Assembly: GCF_000934725.1 (NCBI RefSeq)
Contig: NZ_JYNS01000006.1
Location: forward strand, 62,001 to 126,000
Direction of reading: 5' to 3'
Origin: Methyloterricola oryzae
Lineage (GTDB): Bacteria > Pseudomonadota > Gammaproteobacteria > Methylococcales > Methylococcaceae
Length of the DNA stretch: 64,000 bases
Positions 56,001 to 63,077 of the stretch are shown piece after piece (within the stretch, counting starts at the first letter, position 1; each line of letters opens with the position of its first letter). The translations under genes were made by a program, and so were the position numbers. The notes beneath the pieces were generated by a model that saw nothing but the letters and a program-made list of their open reading frames with translations, searched no databases and was not told where the DNA came from.

Positions 56001-57858
56001 ACGATGATGCGCGGCGTCCGACCGCTCGGCTCTCCTTCAATGTTGGCAAAATAGCGGGATGCTTTCGGCACCACGACTCAAGCGTAGACAACGCCCATAC
56101 TTGATACGTCGCGAATCCGTCAGGCGAGCGTTGACGACTCATGAACCGTTCGACGGCTTCAGAGCCAAAAGCCTCACGAATCCGGCTGTCATCGCTTTCA
56201 AGGAGTTTCGTAGCCGCGCCGAGAAGTTCCTCGCGACCCCATTGGGTCATCGGAATGCCAAATCCCCTTTTTGGCGCGTCGATCCAATCGCGTGGCAGGT
56301 AACGACAGGCCAGTTCGCGCAGCAATAATTTCCCACGCCCCCGGTCATAAAGGAACTTCGGTGGTATCCGCTCGCAAAATCGCGAAAGCTCGGTATTGAG
56401 AAAAGGAGTACGCACCTCCAGCGAATGCTGCATGCTCATTCGATCCACTTTTGGCAGCACTGCGCCTGGCATATAGTGGTCGACATCGCTTTTTCGTAGC
56501 CGACACATCAAGGGAACTGCGTCCACTTCGATAGAATTGCGAAGCGTCGCAAGGTGATGTGTCAGGCCTTCCGGCATGAATCCGAACAACTCCCGAATGT
56601 GCTTCTCTACGGAAACCAGGATGCGGTTGGCGTAGTAAGCTTGACCTGGCCGCCAACCTGGCAATTCTCCCCGCCTCGCCCGCTCAGCCTCATCCAGGGT
56701 CGAAAAGTACCGCCCGTAGCCGCAAAACATTTCGTCACCGCCATCGCCCGACAATGCCACCGTAACAAATTGCCGAGCATACCGGGAAAGGAGATAGGTT
56801 GGCATGCAGGAACTGTCGCCATTCGGTTCGTCCAACAAGCGCCCGATATCCAACAAAAATTCGCTCGTGTGGGGTGCCAGAATCTGATCGTGATGTTCTG
56901 TTTCCAGATGACGGGCAAACATTCTCGCAGCTTCGTGTTCACTTTCAGGTGTGTTTTCGAAACCGATCGAAAAGGTCTTTAGCGGCCGTTCAAGTTTCTT
57001 GTGTACCAAAGCACAGACGGTAGAGGAGTCCACACCTCCCGAAAGAAACGCGCCAAGCGGAACATCCGAAATCAATCGCCGCCGCACGCTCCTTGTAAGA
57101 ATGTCATCCAATTCATCAACAAGCTCCTCCAGCGGCTGATCCGTGAATCCCTCACTGCCAGGTTTGAACTCGAAATACCGCCCCTTCGTTAATCCTATGT
57201 CCGCTTTTCCCAGAAGCCAACAACCCGGCTCCAGCTTTTTTACGGATCGATAGATGGTACGCGGAGCACCTATATACTGGAACATCAATAGTTCGCCAAT
57301 CGAATCGGCGCTGACATCGCCTTCAAACCATGGCAGACATTCGAGCGCTTGAAGCTCAGACGCAAAGGCAAGCCCGCCTCTTGGTAACTCCATGTAGTAA
57401 AGCGGCTTCTCTCCGAACGGATCGCGCGCCAAAATCAACTCACCCGTATCCTTGTTGAATGCAGCAAACGCAAACATTCCATCCAGCTTGGGAAGCGCAT
57501 TCAGCCCCCAAAGAGCAATGGCCTCAAGCAAAACTTCTGTATCCGTTCTGCCCCGTAACTGAACTCCAGCAGCAACTAACTCCGGTTGAATTTCCTGGAA
57601 ATTGTAGATCTCGCCATTGAACGAAATAACCCACTGGTCGTTTGCGCTAACCATGGGCTGCCGACCGGCAAATGATGTATCAATAATACTTAATCGACGA
57701 TGCGCCACTCCGCACCGGAGTCGCGGATCTATCCAAATCCCCTCGCCATCAGGCCCTCGATGTACCATCGAGTCGTTCATCTGCCCCAGCAGGTATTCCG
57801 CCTCCTCCGTTGACGAGACAATACCGGCGACGTTAAATAGTCCCGCTATACCGCACAT
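53038..57858 (-). CDS. Asparagine-synthetase / module-repeat / GT4 fusion protein
   Basis: 1606 residues. Residues 1-610 are a complete AsnB-type amidotransferase: Cys2 nucleophile (M-C-G-I-A-G), N-G-E-I-Y-N near 81, and ATP loop L-S-G-G-V-D-S-S-T at 272-280. Residues 626-1160 hold two ~250-residue repeats offset by 282. Each starts A-W-x-V-N-K and ends in a variant module (P-P-V-P...H-x-D-I...G-R-Y-S-I-W-N-Q). Residues 1205-1606 are a GT4 transferase (M-T-H-G-L-P-P-G-G-A-E-R, S-S-F-E-G-M-S-N-V-I-M-E-A). AsnB-like proteins in glycan loci amidate uronic acids, so it may amidate and transfer. A G10 run at 54820-54829 lies in frame. Confidence 0.85.
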   Translation of the reverse strand: MCGIAGLFNVAGIVSSTEEAEYLLGQMNDSMVHRGPDGEGIWIDPRLRCGVAHRRLSIIDTSFAGRQPMVSANDQWVISFNGEIYNFQEIQPELVAAGVQLRGRTDTEVLLEAIALWGLNALPKLDGMFAFAAFNKDTGELILARDPFGEKPLYYMELPRGGLAFASELQALECLPWFEGDVSADSIGELLMFQYIGAPRTIYRSVKKLEPGCWLLGKADIGLTKGRYFEFKPGSEGFTDQPLEELVDELDDILTRSVRRRLISDVPLGAFLSGGVDSSTVCALVHKKLERPLKTFSIGFENTPESEHEAARMFARHLETEHHDQILAPHTSEFLLDIGRLLDEPNGDSSCMPTYLLSRYARQFVTVALSGDGGDEMFCGYGRYFSTLDEAERARRGELPGWRPGQAYYANRILVSVEKHIRELFGFMPEGLTHHLATLRNSIEVDAVPLMCRLRKSDVDHYMPGAVLPKVDRMSMQHSLEVRTPFLNTELSRFCERIPPKFLYDRGRGKLLLRELACRYLPRDWIDAPKRGFGIPMTQWGREELLGAATKLLESDDSRIREAFGSEAVERFMSRQRSPDGFATYQVWALSTLESWCRKHPAILPTLKESRAVGRRASSLRPSNSLMAWQVNKSLFVVWRRLESNNANASNSFGDSPDTHYIASQARMLISEFAAIKELDLKSWHWDDEIADGEGPFELFSIPGVMHGLTNLEGATLLFFEPEDASESLGYEQLTLMAGAGVLEVVFPHPHSDDLIVRIKFRRRAAGHRALTVEGRELAMLKAKAISLPKAVAQMEGYRHQSGIIRALPSAHDVELSDRFMLFEGTRQLPPVPASHNDIARLGGGRYSIWNQTCIFSPSGPVCEAKGDYWLVEKSRFTSQLLPIITDYIERSGAPRYRPTLPNDVSPTLFAWKVNKHCFALAGLDDALGSPLPTKSELDLPHWKEFNALLLRLAFSGKFSNKDALIIDKETALANGCAPLPGWADDEGAVRQPLKGAWLLVPHGSVAEWLGGGQVHRFRQLGVEKLIFLHPHFSNSKSVVIRLQKKNILLELLDLFRLRWRGVPLTRYFDGRRILPTQGNRCDVGPLSNLPPASDTEMSDSFLLFEGMRQLPPVPVTHADIEQRGEGRYSIWNQWCIFSRLSTDSAPRSHFWLVEKDDASRDRLPIYPECIPFPAFSETTSFPSRVSNFIAQQASPEQPSRLQPGDSVIVMTHGLPPGGAERQWCYLALSLLKKGYRVTVLLSDSLDEGDNRHYLQMLQASQVEVLEIDQVDAAQVIKTLPNDPETLLLLHPETNPFGFRLAQLSYLLALIKPKALFAQLDSTNLLAGIAGHVASVPHIVMSFRNYNPSNFWYLRNSWFQPLYQTLAESSRTLFSGNSTDANRDYAKWIGVAPERVTLIPNAIDTSLFARPDTHALNILAEDLRLVGGVPVILGVFRLSEEKEPLAFLEVCAGVHRIMPSVRVIVAGVGPMQAAMEIRIQELGLEETVTLLGKRKDIAGLMSLASLLLSTSSFEGMSNVIMEAQLLGLPVVATRTGANEDILQHGRGGYVCPVGDVEILTQSCLEILTKPQFASEMASAASERIKTEFTLDLLAERHIQLINDRCS
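54820..54829 (-). repeat. In-frame G10 homopolymer (possible phase-variation tract)
   Basis: Ten C on the plus strand, that is ten G in the coding sense, encoding W-L-G-G-G-Q at residues 1009-1014 of the 1606-residue fusion. A one-base change in length would stop translation soon after and remove the second module and the GT4 domain while leaving the AsnB half. Confidence 0.6.
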
Positions 57859-57972
57859 CGCTGATCCTCGCGCGCGCGAATGTATTGCGCGACCCTTGTT
57901 ATCATTGGATCCATCAAAGTCCTACCAGGTAATTACCACAAATCCCAAATTACTTTTTCGCTCCACCTAAAC

Positions 57973-58821
57973 CTATTTCTCCAAATGAAATCGCCCGCTA
58001 ATCTCCTGCAGCAAGCCAACATCCATGAAAGCATAAGGAGTTACCGTGCAACGCCTGAGTCTCGGCACGAATTTCTGCAGATACTCGGATTCCGCCCACA
58101 TATTTGCGACAAAGCTTATCCTACGAAAGCCAGCGGCCGAGAACATCGCGTGCATCTCATGAGGGCGGAGGCGATTGCCGCATTCGGCATTGCACCGGTG
58201 CAACAAGTCGTTAAACGTAAACTCGTCGTGTAAAAGGTATTCCAGCGGCCTGTCAAAATGACGATGATCCCTGAAATCTACCTGATGATACCCACATCCT
58301 CCGTCAGCCATAAGACGGTGGAGCGCCAAAAATGCCTGAAACGGCAAATAGAGATGCTCAAAGACTGCGTTTGAAAACGTTAGATCGAACTCCGACGGCA
58401 GCTCGTCTGCCAGTTCTTCCAATGCGCACTCTTTGCACAGAATAACTTCCTCACAGTGACTTTCACCCTGTATACAACGGTCGAGTGCAAAAGAATCCAC
58501 CCCCGGAAACTTGTTTGGGAGAAGCGCTTTTATACGACTGTATAGAGGCACATGATAGCCACTTTGAAAACGACACAAAAACCTGTCAGCAGCACAGACT
58601 ACTCTCGCTCCAAGACACTTAAGGATCAAGAGAGCGCCAAGATTGATTCCTGGACCTATTTCAAGAATATTCTTTCCACGAATTGCCTCTACGCCACCAC
58701 TAATACATGCCAAATAGCTTTCTGCAACTCGGAATGCATACTCCGCATCGTCAAAAATTTCTTGCTCGCCTACAATGACAGGAGAGTAATTTACCGGCAG
58801 GGCGCTTAATGTACTATTCAC
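57973..58821 (-). CDS. Class I SAM-dependent methyltransferase-like protein
   Basis: About 282 residues from GTG 58821, chosen because AAGGA lies eight bases before it; the frame is open to 58899. SAM motif I is N-I-L-E-I-G-P-G-I-N-L-G near residue 50. A later F-S-N-A-V-F-E-H-L-Y-L-P-F segment is the usual motif II/post II region, and H-Q-V-D-F-R-D-H-R-H-F follows. The I-N-L-G loop is a variant of the normal G-C-G-T-G. The substrate is unknown. It is separated from the fusion gene by about 114 bases. Confidence 0.75.
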   Translation of the reverse strand: MNSTLSALPVNYSPVIVGEQEIFDDAEYAFRVAESYLACISGGVEAIRGKNILEIGPGINLGALLILKCLGARVVCAADRFLCRFQSGYHVPLYSRIKALLPNKFPGVDSFALDRCIQGESHCEEVILCKECALEELADELPSEFDLTFSNAVFEHLYLPFQAFLALHRLMADGGCGYHQVDFRDHRHFDRPLEYLLHDEFTFNDLLHRCNAECGNRLRPHEMHAMFSAAGFRRISFVANMWAESEYLQKFVPRLRRCTVTPYAFMDVGLLQEISGRFHLEK

Positions 58822-58974
58822 AGAGCTTATCCTTGACCAAAATACTTCATTCAATACCCCCCTGCAGCATGAACGACAACCTGCCGAATCTGCAAACAAG
58901 ATAACAACAAGGGCACAGCATGAAAGATCCTTGCAGATGAATGCCGCTAATCTGCATCACCAGTTAAAATAAAA

Positions 58975-59652
58975 TCATTTTATTAGTCCAACCCACGTAC
59001 CCCACCCATAGATCCCCAAGCATTCAACCTTGCCAGCTTTCTCGAGTGAATCAAGGGTGCTCTTGGTGGGCACTACCTTATCCTCAGGCGCAGCCCAATC
59101 GCCACCAGAAAAATAGTCATCGACCACCAAATAAGCCCCTGGGCCCATCAAATCGCCGTACCTGTCAAGATCCATGTCAACTTGTCCATCAGCATCAATA
59201 AAGAAGAGGCCCACACCACTCTTGCCTAATATTCCACGAGCAGCACTAACAATGTCCTGATGTCGGCTATTACCAACCAAAACATCCGCATAATCCGATG
59301 CGCCATAAACCTCCAAATTTCTCACGAGATCCTTGACGATATCCAGGGAACCATGCTGAGGATGATCAAGCGTTCCACCCAACTCGATTGTAACTATTCG
59401 TTGCCTATCTCCAAATCGCCGAATACCCATGCTCATTGCGATCGTAGATCCGCCAATATAAGGACCAATCTCTAAAATCGGTTTGATGCAGTGCCCGCCC
59501 AAATGATAAAGGATAGCTAGCACATCGGGATGGAGCATCGATACCTTATGATTTAGCTCAACCAATTCTCGATATACAGGCAACGATCTGTAATAAGGAA
59601 CAAGTAACGAAATATCCGCTGCACATGTAGGATGATCTTTAATATCTGGCAT
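58975..59652 (-). CDS. Class I SAM-dependent methyltransferase (O-methyltransferase-like)
   Basis: 225 residues. I-L-E-I-G-P-Y-I-G-G-S-T near residue 59 is SAM motif I. V-T-I-E-L-G-G and L-F-F-I-D-A-D-G-Q follow in the pattern of cephalosporin-hydroxylase/CmcI-like and catechol-type O-methyltransferases. The gene starts three bases after the stop of the zinc-ribbon methyltransferase gene, so the two are co-transcribed. It probably methylates a sugar hydroxyl; not proven. Confidence 0.83.
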   Translation of the reverse strand: MPDIKDHPTCAADISLLVPYYRSLPVYRELVELNHKVSMLHPDVLAILYHLGGHCIKPILEIGPYIGGSTIAMSMGIRRFGDRQRIVTIELGGTLDHPQHGSLDIVKDLVRNLEVYGASDYADVLVGNSRHQDIVSAARGILGKSGVGLFFIDADGQVDMDLDRYGDLMGPGAYLVVDDYFSGGDWAAPEDKVVPTKSTLDSLEKAGKVECLGIYGWGTWVGLIK

Positions 59653-59655
59653 TTT

Positions 59656-60630
59656 TCAGTCCAAAATTGTTGATGGCCTGGAATCATGTGGGGCGATTTC
59701 GACTGTCATGATAAAACCAAAACCAAGCTTATTTACCAAGTGATCCAGATATTGGCTTAGCCAAATATCAAAACGATCGACTTTTAGCATGACATTCGAC
59801 AAGGTACCGTTGACACAATTCGAGAATTCACTCCAACGTCCTGGCTGCCGATTTTGCGCGACGATTTCCTCCAGCGATTCGCCTCTTAACATTTTGTATA
59901 AAAAATTCAAAACACCACGACACGAACCTGAAAATATGTCATTGCTGAATACGGTCCTAACCACTCGAAAACCTTCTTCCTCCGCCATCCGCTTAAAGGT
60001 GTCGGGCGTGAACATTACAAGATGCCTTGGCACGTCATCATGGCGCATCAACCTTCCTGGGATACTATTGAAATTCGGAACAAGCACAAATGCCCTCCCT
60101 TGTTTCTTTAGCACCCGCCTGATATACGATAGCGTACTTCGGGGATCATGCACGTGCTCTAGCACAGCCCACATGGTTACGAGATCAAAATAATCAGCGG
60201 GGTATGGCGCCTCTTCAACGGACCCATAAAAAATTGGCAAATGAAACAGATTTGGAGGTTTATCAGAAAACTCAATACCGTTTACTTGCCACCCATTTCT
60301 CTGGGCTTCGTATAAAAATTCTCCTTTTTGACAACCAATATCGAGCAATCGACCCGGATTAAAGCGGCCAATCATAGCACACTTTGCCTTATTACGTACC
60401 CGAGTTTCCGCCAGCAACTGCTCTGCGGTAAGATGGGATAAATAAAACTCATCCGTATAATAAGCGTGAATCTCATGGATATTCGGACGTGGATTTACGA
60501 AAACAAATCCACACTTGACGCATTTAACCACATGAAACTCATCATCAGTGACTGAATGAGTATAATCCCTTCGCTTAAACAAAAGCCTATGCTCATTTGA
60601 GCGACAAAGCGGACAGGACACAGTTTCCAT
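59656..60630 (-). CDS. Class I SAM methyltransferase with N-terminal zinc ribbon
   Basis: 324 residues. C-P-L-C (6-9) and C-V-K-C-G-F (37-42) form a four-Cys zinc ribbon, followed by V-N-P-R-P and SAM motif I L-L-D-I-G-C-Q-K-G-E near residue 96. T-M-W-A-V-L-E-H-V-H-D-P is the post-motif segment. The group is common in polysaccharide clusters and includes sugar C- and O-methyltransferases. The start is ATG 60630, 27 bases after the upstream gene. It is followed closely by another methyltransferase. Confidence 0.88.
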   Translation of the reverse strand: METVSCPLCRSNEHRLLFKRRDYTHSVTDDEFHVVKCVKCGFVFVNPRPNIHEIHAYYTDEFYLSHLTAEQLLAETRVRNKAKCAMIGRFNPGRLLDIGCQKGEFLYEAQRNGWQVNGIEFSDKPPNLFHLPIFYGSVEEAPYPADYFDLVTMWAVLEHVHDPRSTLSYIRRVLKKQGRAFVLVPNFNSIPGRLMRHDDVPRHLVMFTPDTFKRMAEEEGFRVVRTVFSNDIFSGSCRGVLNFLYKMLRGESLEEIVAQNRQPGRWSEFSNCVNGTLSNVMLKVDRFDIWLSQYLDHLVNKLGFGFIMTVEIAPHDSRPSTILD

Positions 60631-60657
60631 TATTTATAGTCGACATTACCAATATTA

Positions 60658-61377
60658 TTAAGTCTTACCACCACCCCAGACCTCAGTCCTGTAATACCCC
60701 TGAATCGGGATATGGTCTACCGTTGAATCAGGAGTCTTTCTAACACAAGCCATCAAGAAGTATACTCCAGCATCTAGAATACCCATGGCGCTCTTGTCAT
60801 AATCAAAACACGACCAAGGATCCACAGAAGGATCCTTATCAAACCGGCAATACATTATTCGCTCGATTTCAAAACAGTTCGCTGAATAATAATCTACAAA
60901 TAGCGTCGGACTGAAACAGTAGAACCCATGATCAACACAGTTAGACATAGGACTAATGTGAATAATTCGCCCCCCAACTCTTACCATCTTGCCTATGCAC
61001 TGCAACGCATTTGGAAGGTGAAACACGTGCTCCATTGTTCCTCCATCCAGCACCAAGTCATATGCGTCGTAACAGTCTATAGGCGGATTGGAGTCATTGA
61101 GATCGTGCCTTATATTCGCTCCCTCGTAATTTGAAAAGTCCATTGAGTCAATATGCGAGAATCCGAGAGCATGAAAAAAGGCGCGATCACTCAGTTCTGA
61201 GGCGACATCTCCGACTGAAAAACTGCGGAGCGCGTAGGAATACTGAATCGAGGCCTGTTGCAGGCCTTCGCTTCCAAACGCAATATTCTGTTTTCCCAAT
61301 GTAAGTACCTTACCCCGCCAAGGATCTCTACGACCTTCCTCAAAAAAAAATTTCAATGCGCCATATGCAATACCCAT
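60658..61377 (-). CDS. SAM-methyltransferase-like protein
   Basis: 239 residues with a weak class I methyltransferase pattern: K-V-L-T-L-G-K-Q-N-I near the N-terminus, D-L-V-L-D-G-G-T-M-E-H-V-F-H near residue 109 and V-R-V-G-G-R-I-I-H-I-S-P after it. The glycine-rich motif I is degenerate, so SAM binding is uncertain. It lies seven bases downstream of wzt and upstream of three methyltransferases, and is probably transcribed with them. It may be a glycan-modifying or non-catalytic member. Confidence 0.65.
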   Translation of the reverse strand: MGIAYGALKFFFEEGRRDPWRGKVLTLGKQNIAFGSEGLQQASIQYSYALRSFSVGDVASELSDRAFFHALGFSHIDSMDFSNYEGANIRHDLNDSNPPIDCYDAYDLVLDGGTMEHVFHLPNALQCIGKMVRVGGRIIHISPMSNCVDHGFYCFSPTLFVDYYSANCFEIERIMYCRFDKDPSVDPWSCFDYDKSAMGILDAGVYFLMACVRKTPDSTVDHIPIQGYYRTEVWGGGKT

Positions 61378-61384
61378 AAGACCA

Positions 61385-62737
61385 CTATATAGAATTCCAA
61401 GTCAAATCAGCATTTAGTTCCACAATACTCGTCGCATGGCAACGCACCTTGCCTGCCACACGAAACTCCAGAGCGTCAAATTTGACATCATAAAAATGTG
61501 CTTCGTCCTGTTTGGAGTCATCACCTGGAGCCACAGCAGCACTTAAGAAATACACACCGGGAGTAAGCAACATTACCAACCGCATTGCGCACTCGAACTG
61601 CTCCCCCTTTTTTCCTGCCCGCAAGAAGAGTCCATGTAATGCCCCTTTTGTCGCATAAATTTCTATCCCCCGTACATTGGAAATAATGAAACCAAATGCA
61701 ACTCCCGAAGCAATGTCACGATTATACCGGACCCTGAACTGAAACTCATAGGTTTGGTTGACGAGCAAATACGAGGTGCTCGCACCTTGTGCGTCAATTA
61801 TTGTTATATCTGTAATTTCTACATCTTTGCTTCCATAGCGAACCTCGCGGTCGCCCGAAATCGAAGAATCAAGTGTGGAATCAACCCGTTTCTCAGATAT
61901 GCCATCATGAGCGTCGGCTTTGGCCTCAGCATTCACGCTAAACTTCGATACCTCGGCTTTAGCGTCATGTGAGTTACCTTCGCCAAACAAGAGCCGATGG
62001 TATATCTTAGCCATTAACTGTGGTTCGCCTTGGTCGTAGAGGCGACCGCCTTCGATGATGATGGCCCTGTCACAAATTTGCACCACCGTTCCAGAATCGT
62101 GCGTGACAAATAGTATGGTAGTGCCGCTTTCCTTCAAGCGATTCATTCGCTCGAAGCATTTTCGCTGAAATCTTGCATCTCCGACAGAAAGAGCTTCGTC
62201 AACGATTAGCACACTGGGTTGCACGGCTGTCTGAACCGCAAAAGCCAATCGCATCAACATCCCGGAACTGTAGTTTTTTACCGGCTGCTCAATAAATTCA
62301 CCTATGTCAGCAAATGCTAAAATATCATCGAGTGCATTATTTATGCTTTCAGTAGATAGGCCTAATATAGTCGCATTCAGAAATACGTTTTCCCGTCCAG
62401 TAAACTCTGGGTTAAACCCACTGCCCAACTCCAACAACGCAGCCACAACGCCATTGACTTGTAGGGTTCCGTATGTTGGCTCGAGTGTCCCAGCAATAAG
62501 TTGTAACAGCGTACTCTTACCAGCACCATTTCTTCCGAGTACCCCCAGGCATTCACCCTTTTTCATTTCGAATGATACATCACGTAGCGCCCAGAAATCC
62601 CTGCCATATAACTTCTTACCACCCCATAGTCGCTGCAAGCCCTGCTTTAGGCGGTCAGATGGAGCTTCGTATACTCGATAGCATTTACTTAACTTTTTTA
62701 CAGAGATCGCAACATCGGTATTCATTTGGTTTTTCAT
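61385..62737 (-). CDS. wzt: Wzt-type polysaccharide ABC transporter ATP-binding protein with C-terminal recognition domain
   Basis: 450 residues. The ATPase domain has Walker A G-R-N-G-A-G-K-S (68-75), signature Y-S-S-G-M-L-M-R-L near 162 and Walker B V-L-I-V-D-E-A. About residues 280-450 form a beta-rich Wzt-C domain, which in E. coli O9a and relatives binds the modified (often methylated) non-reducing end of the polymer before export. The start at ATG 62737 follows AGGAGA very closely; ATG 62725 is possible. The partner permease (wzm) is not in this window. It is the first gene of the wzt-methyltransferase string. Confidence 0.9.
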   Translation of the reverse strand: MKNQMNTDVAISVKKLSKCYRVYEAPSDRLKQGLQRLWGGKKLYGRDFWALRDVSFEMKKGECLGVLGRNGAGKSTLLQLIAGTLEPTYGTLQVNGVVAALLELGSGFNPEFTGRENVFLNATILGLSTESINNALDDILAFADIGEFIEQPVKNYSSGMLMRLAFAVQTAVQPSVLIVDEALSVGDARFQRKCFERMNRLKESGTTILFVTHDSGTVVQICDRAIIIEGGRLYDQGEPQLMAKIYHRLLFGEGNSHDAKAEVSKFSVNAEAKADAHDGISEKRVDSTLDSSISGDREVRYGSKDVEITDITIIDAQGASTSYLLVNQTYEFQFRVRYNRDIASGVAFGFIISNVRGIEIYATKGALHGLFLRAGKKGEQFECAMRLVMLLTPGVYFLSAAVAPGDDSKQDEAHFYDVKFDALEFRVAGKVRCHATSIVELNADLTWNSI

Positions 62738-63077
62738 TCTCCTGCGCTAAGCTCTCGCAGGCCGGTAGGCTCTGGTTATTTTTAGTGATACTCTGCCACA
62801 AGAATCCGGTATGTAGCGTCTGCTATTTAAGCATGGCATACTCATCACAAGATGATCACGTCTATTCAATTCTTCTATTCGGTATTTATTCAGACAAGCC
62901 TGAATCCGCTCTGAAATACAATGAGACATATAAAATCGGCAGGCGTAGTGCTGCTCGGAATACACCTAACTGATTTACAAGTGGCGCTGGACCAAAGTTT
63001 CTTGCAACAAGGCATGAGGTATATTGTAAGTGTCACTTAGCGGTGCCAAAGTTAAGCAGCATCCGAGTCACAATATC
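62738..63077. other. Intergenic region upstream of wzt
   Basis: 340 AT-rich bases between the rhamnan-synthesis-F gene and wzt. A 72-codon minus-strand frame (62747-62965) has no family features or ribosome site and I do not call it. It probably contains the wzt promoter; no clear consensus pair is seen. Confidence 0.4.

Noticed and set aside
62747-62965. 72-codon frame upstream of wzt
   Set aside because: No ribosome site, no recognisable motif, composition unlike neighbours.
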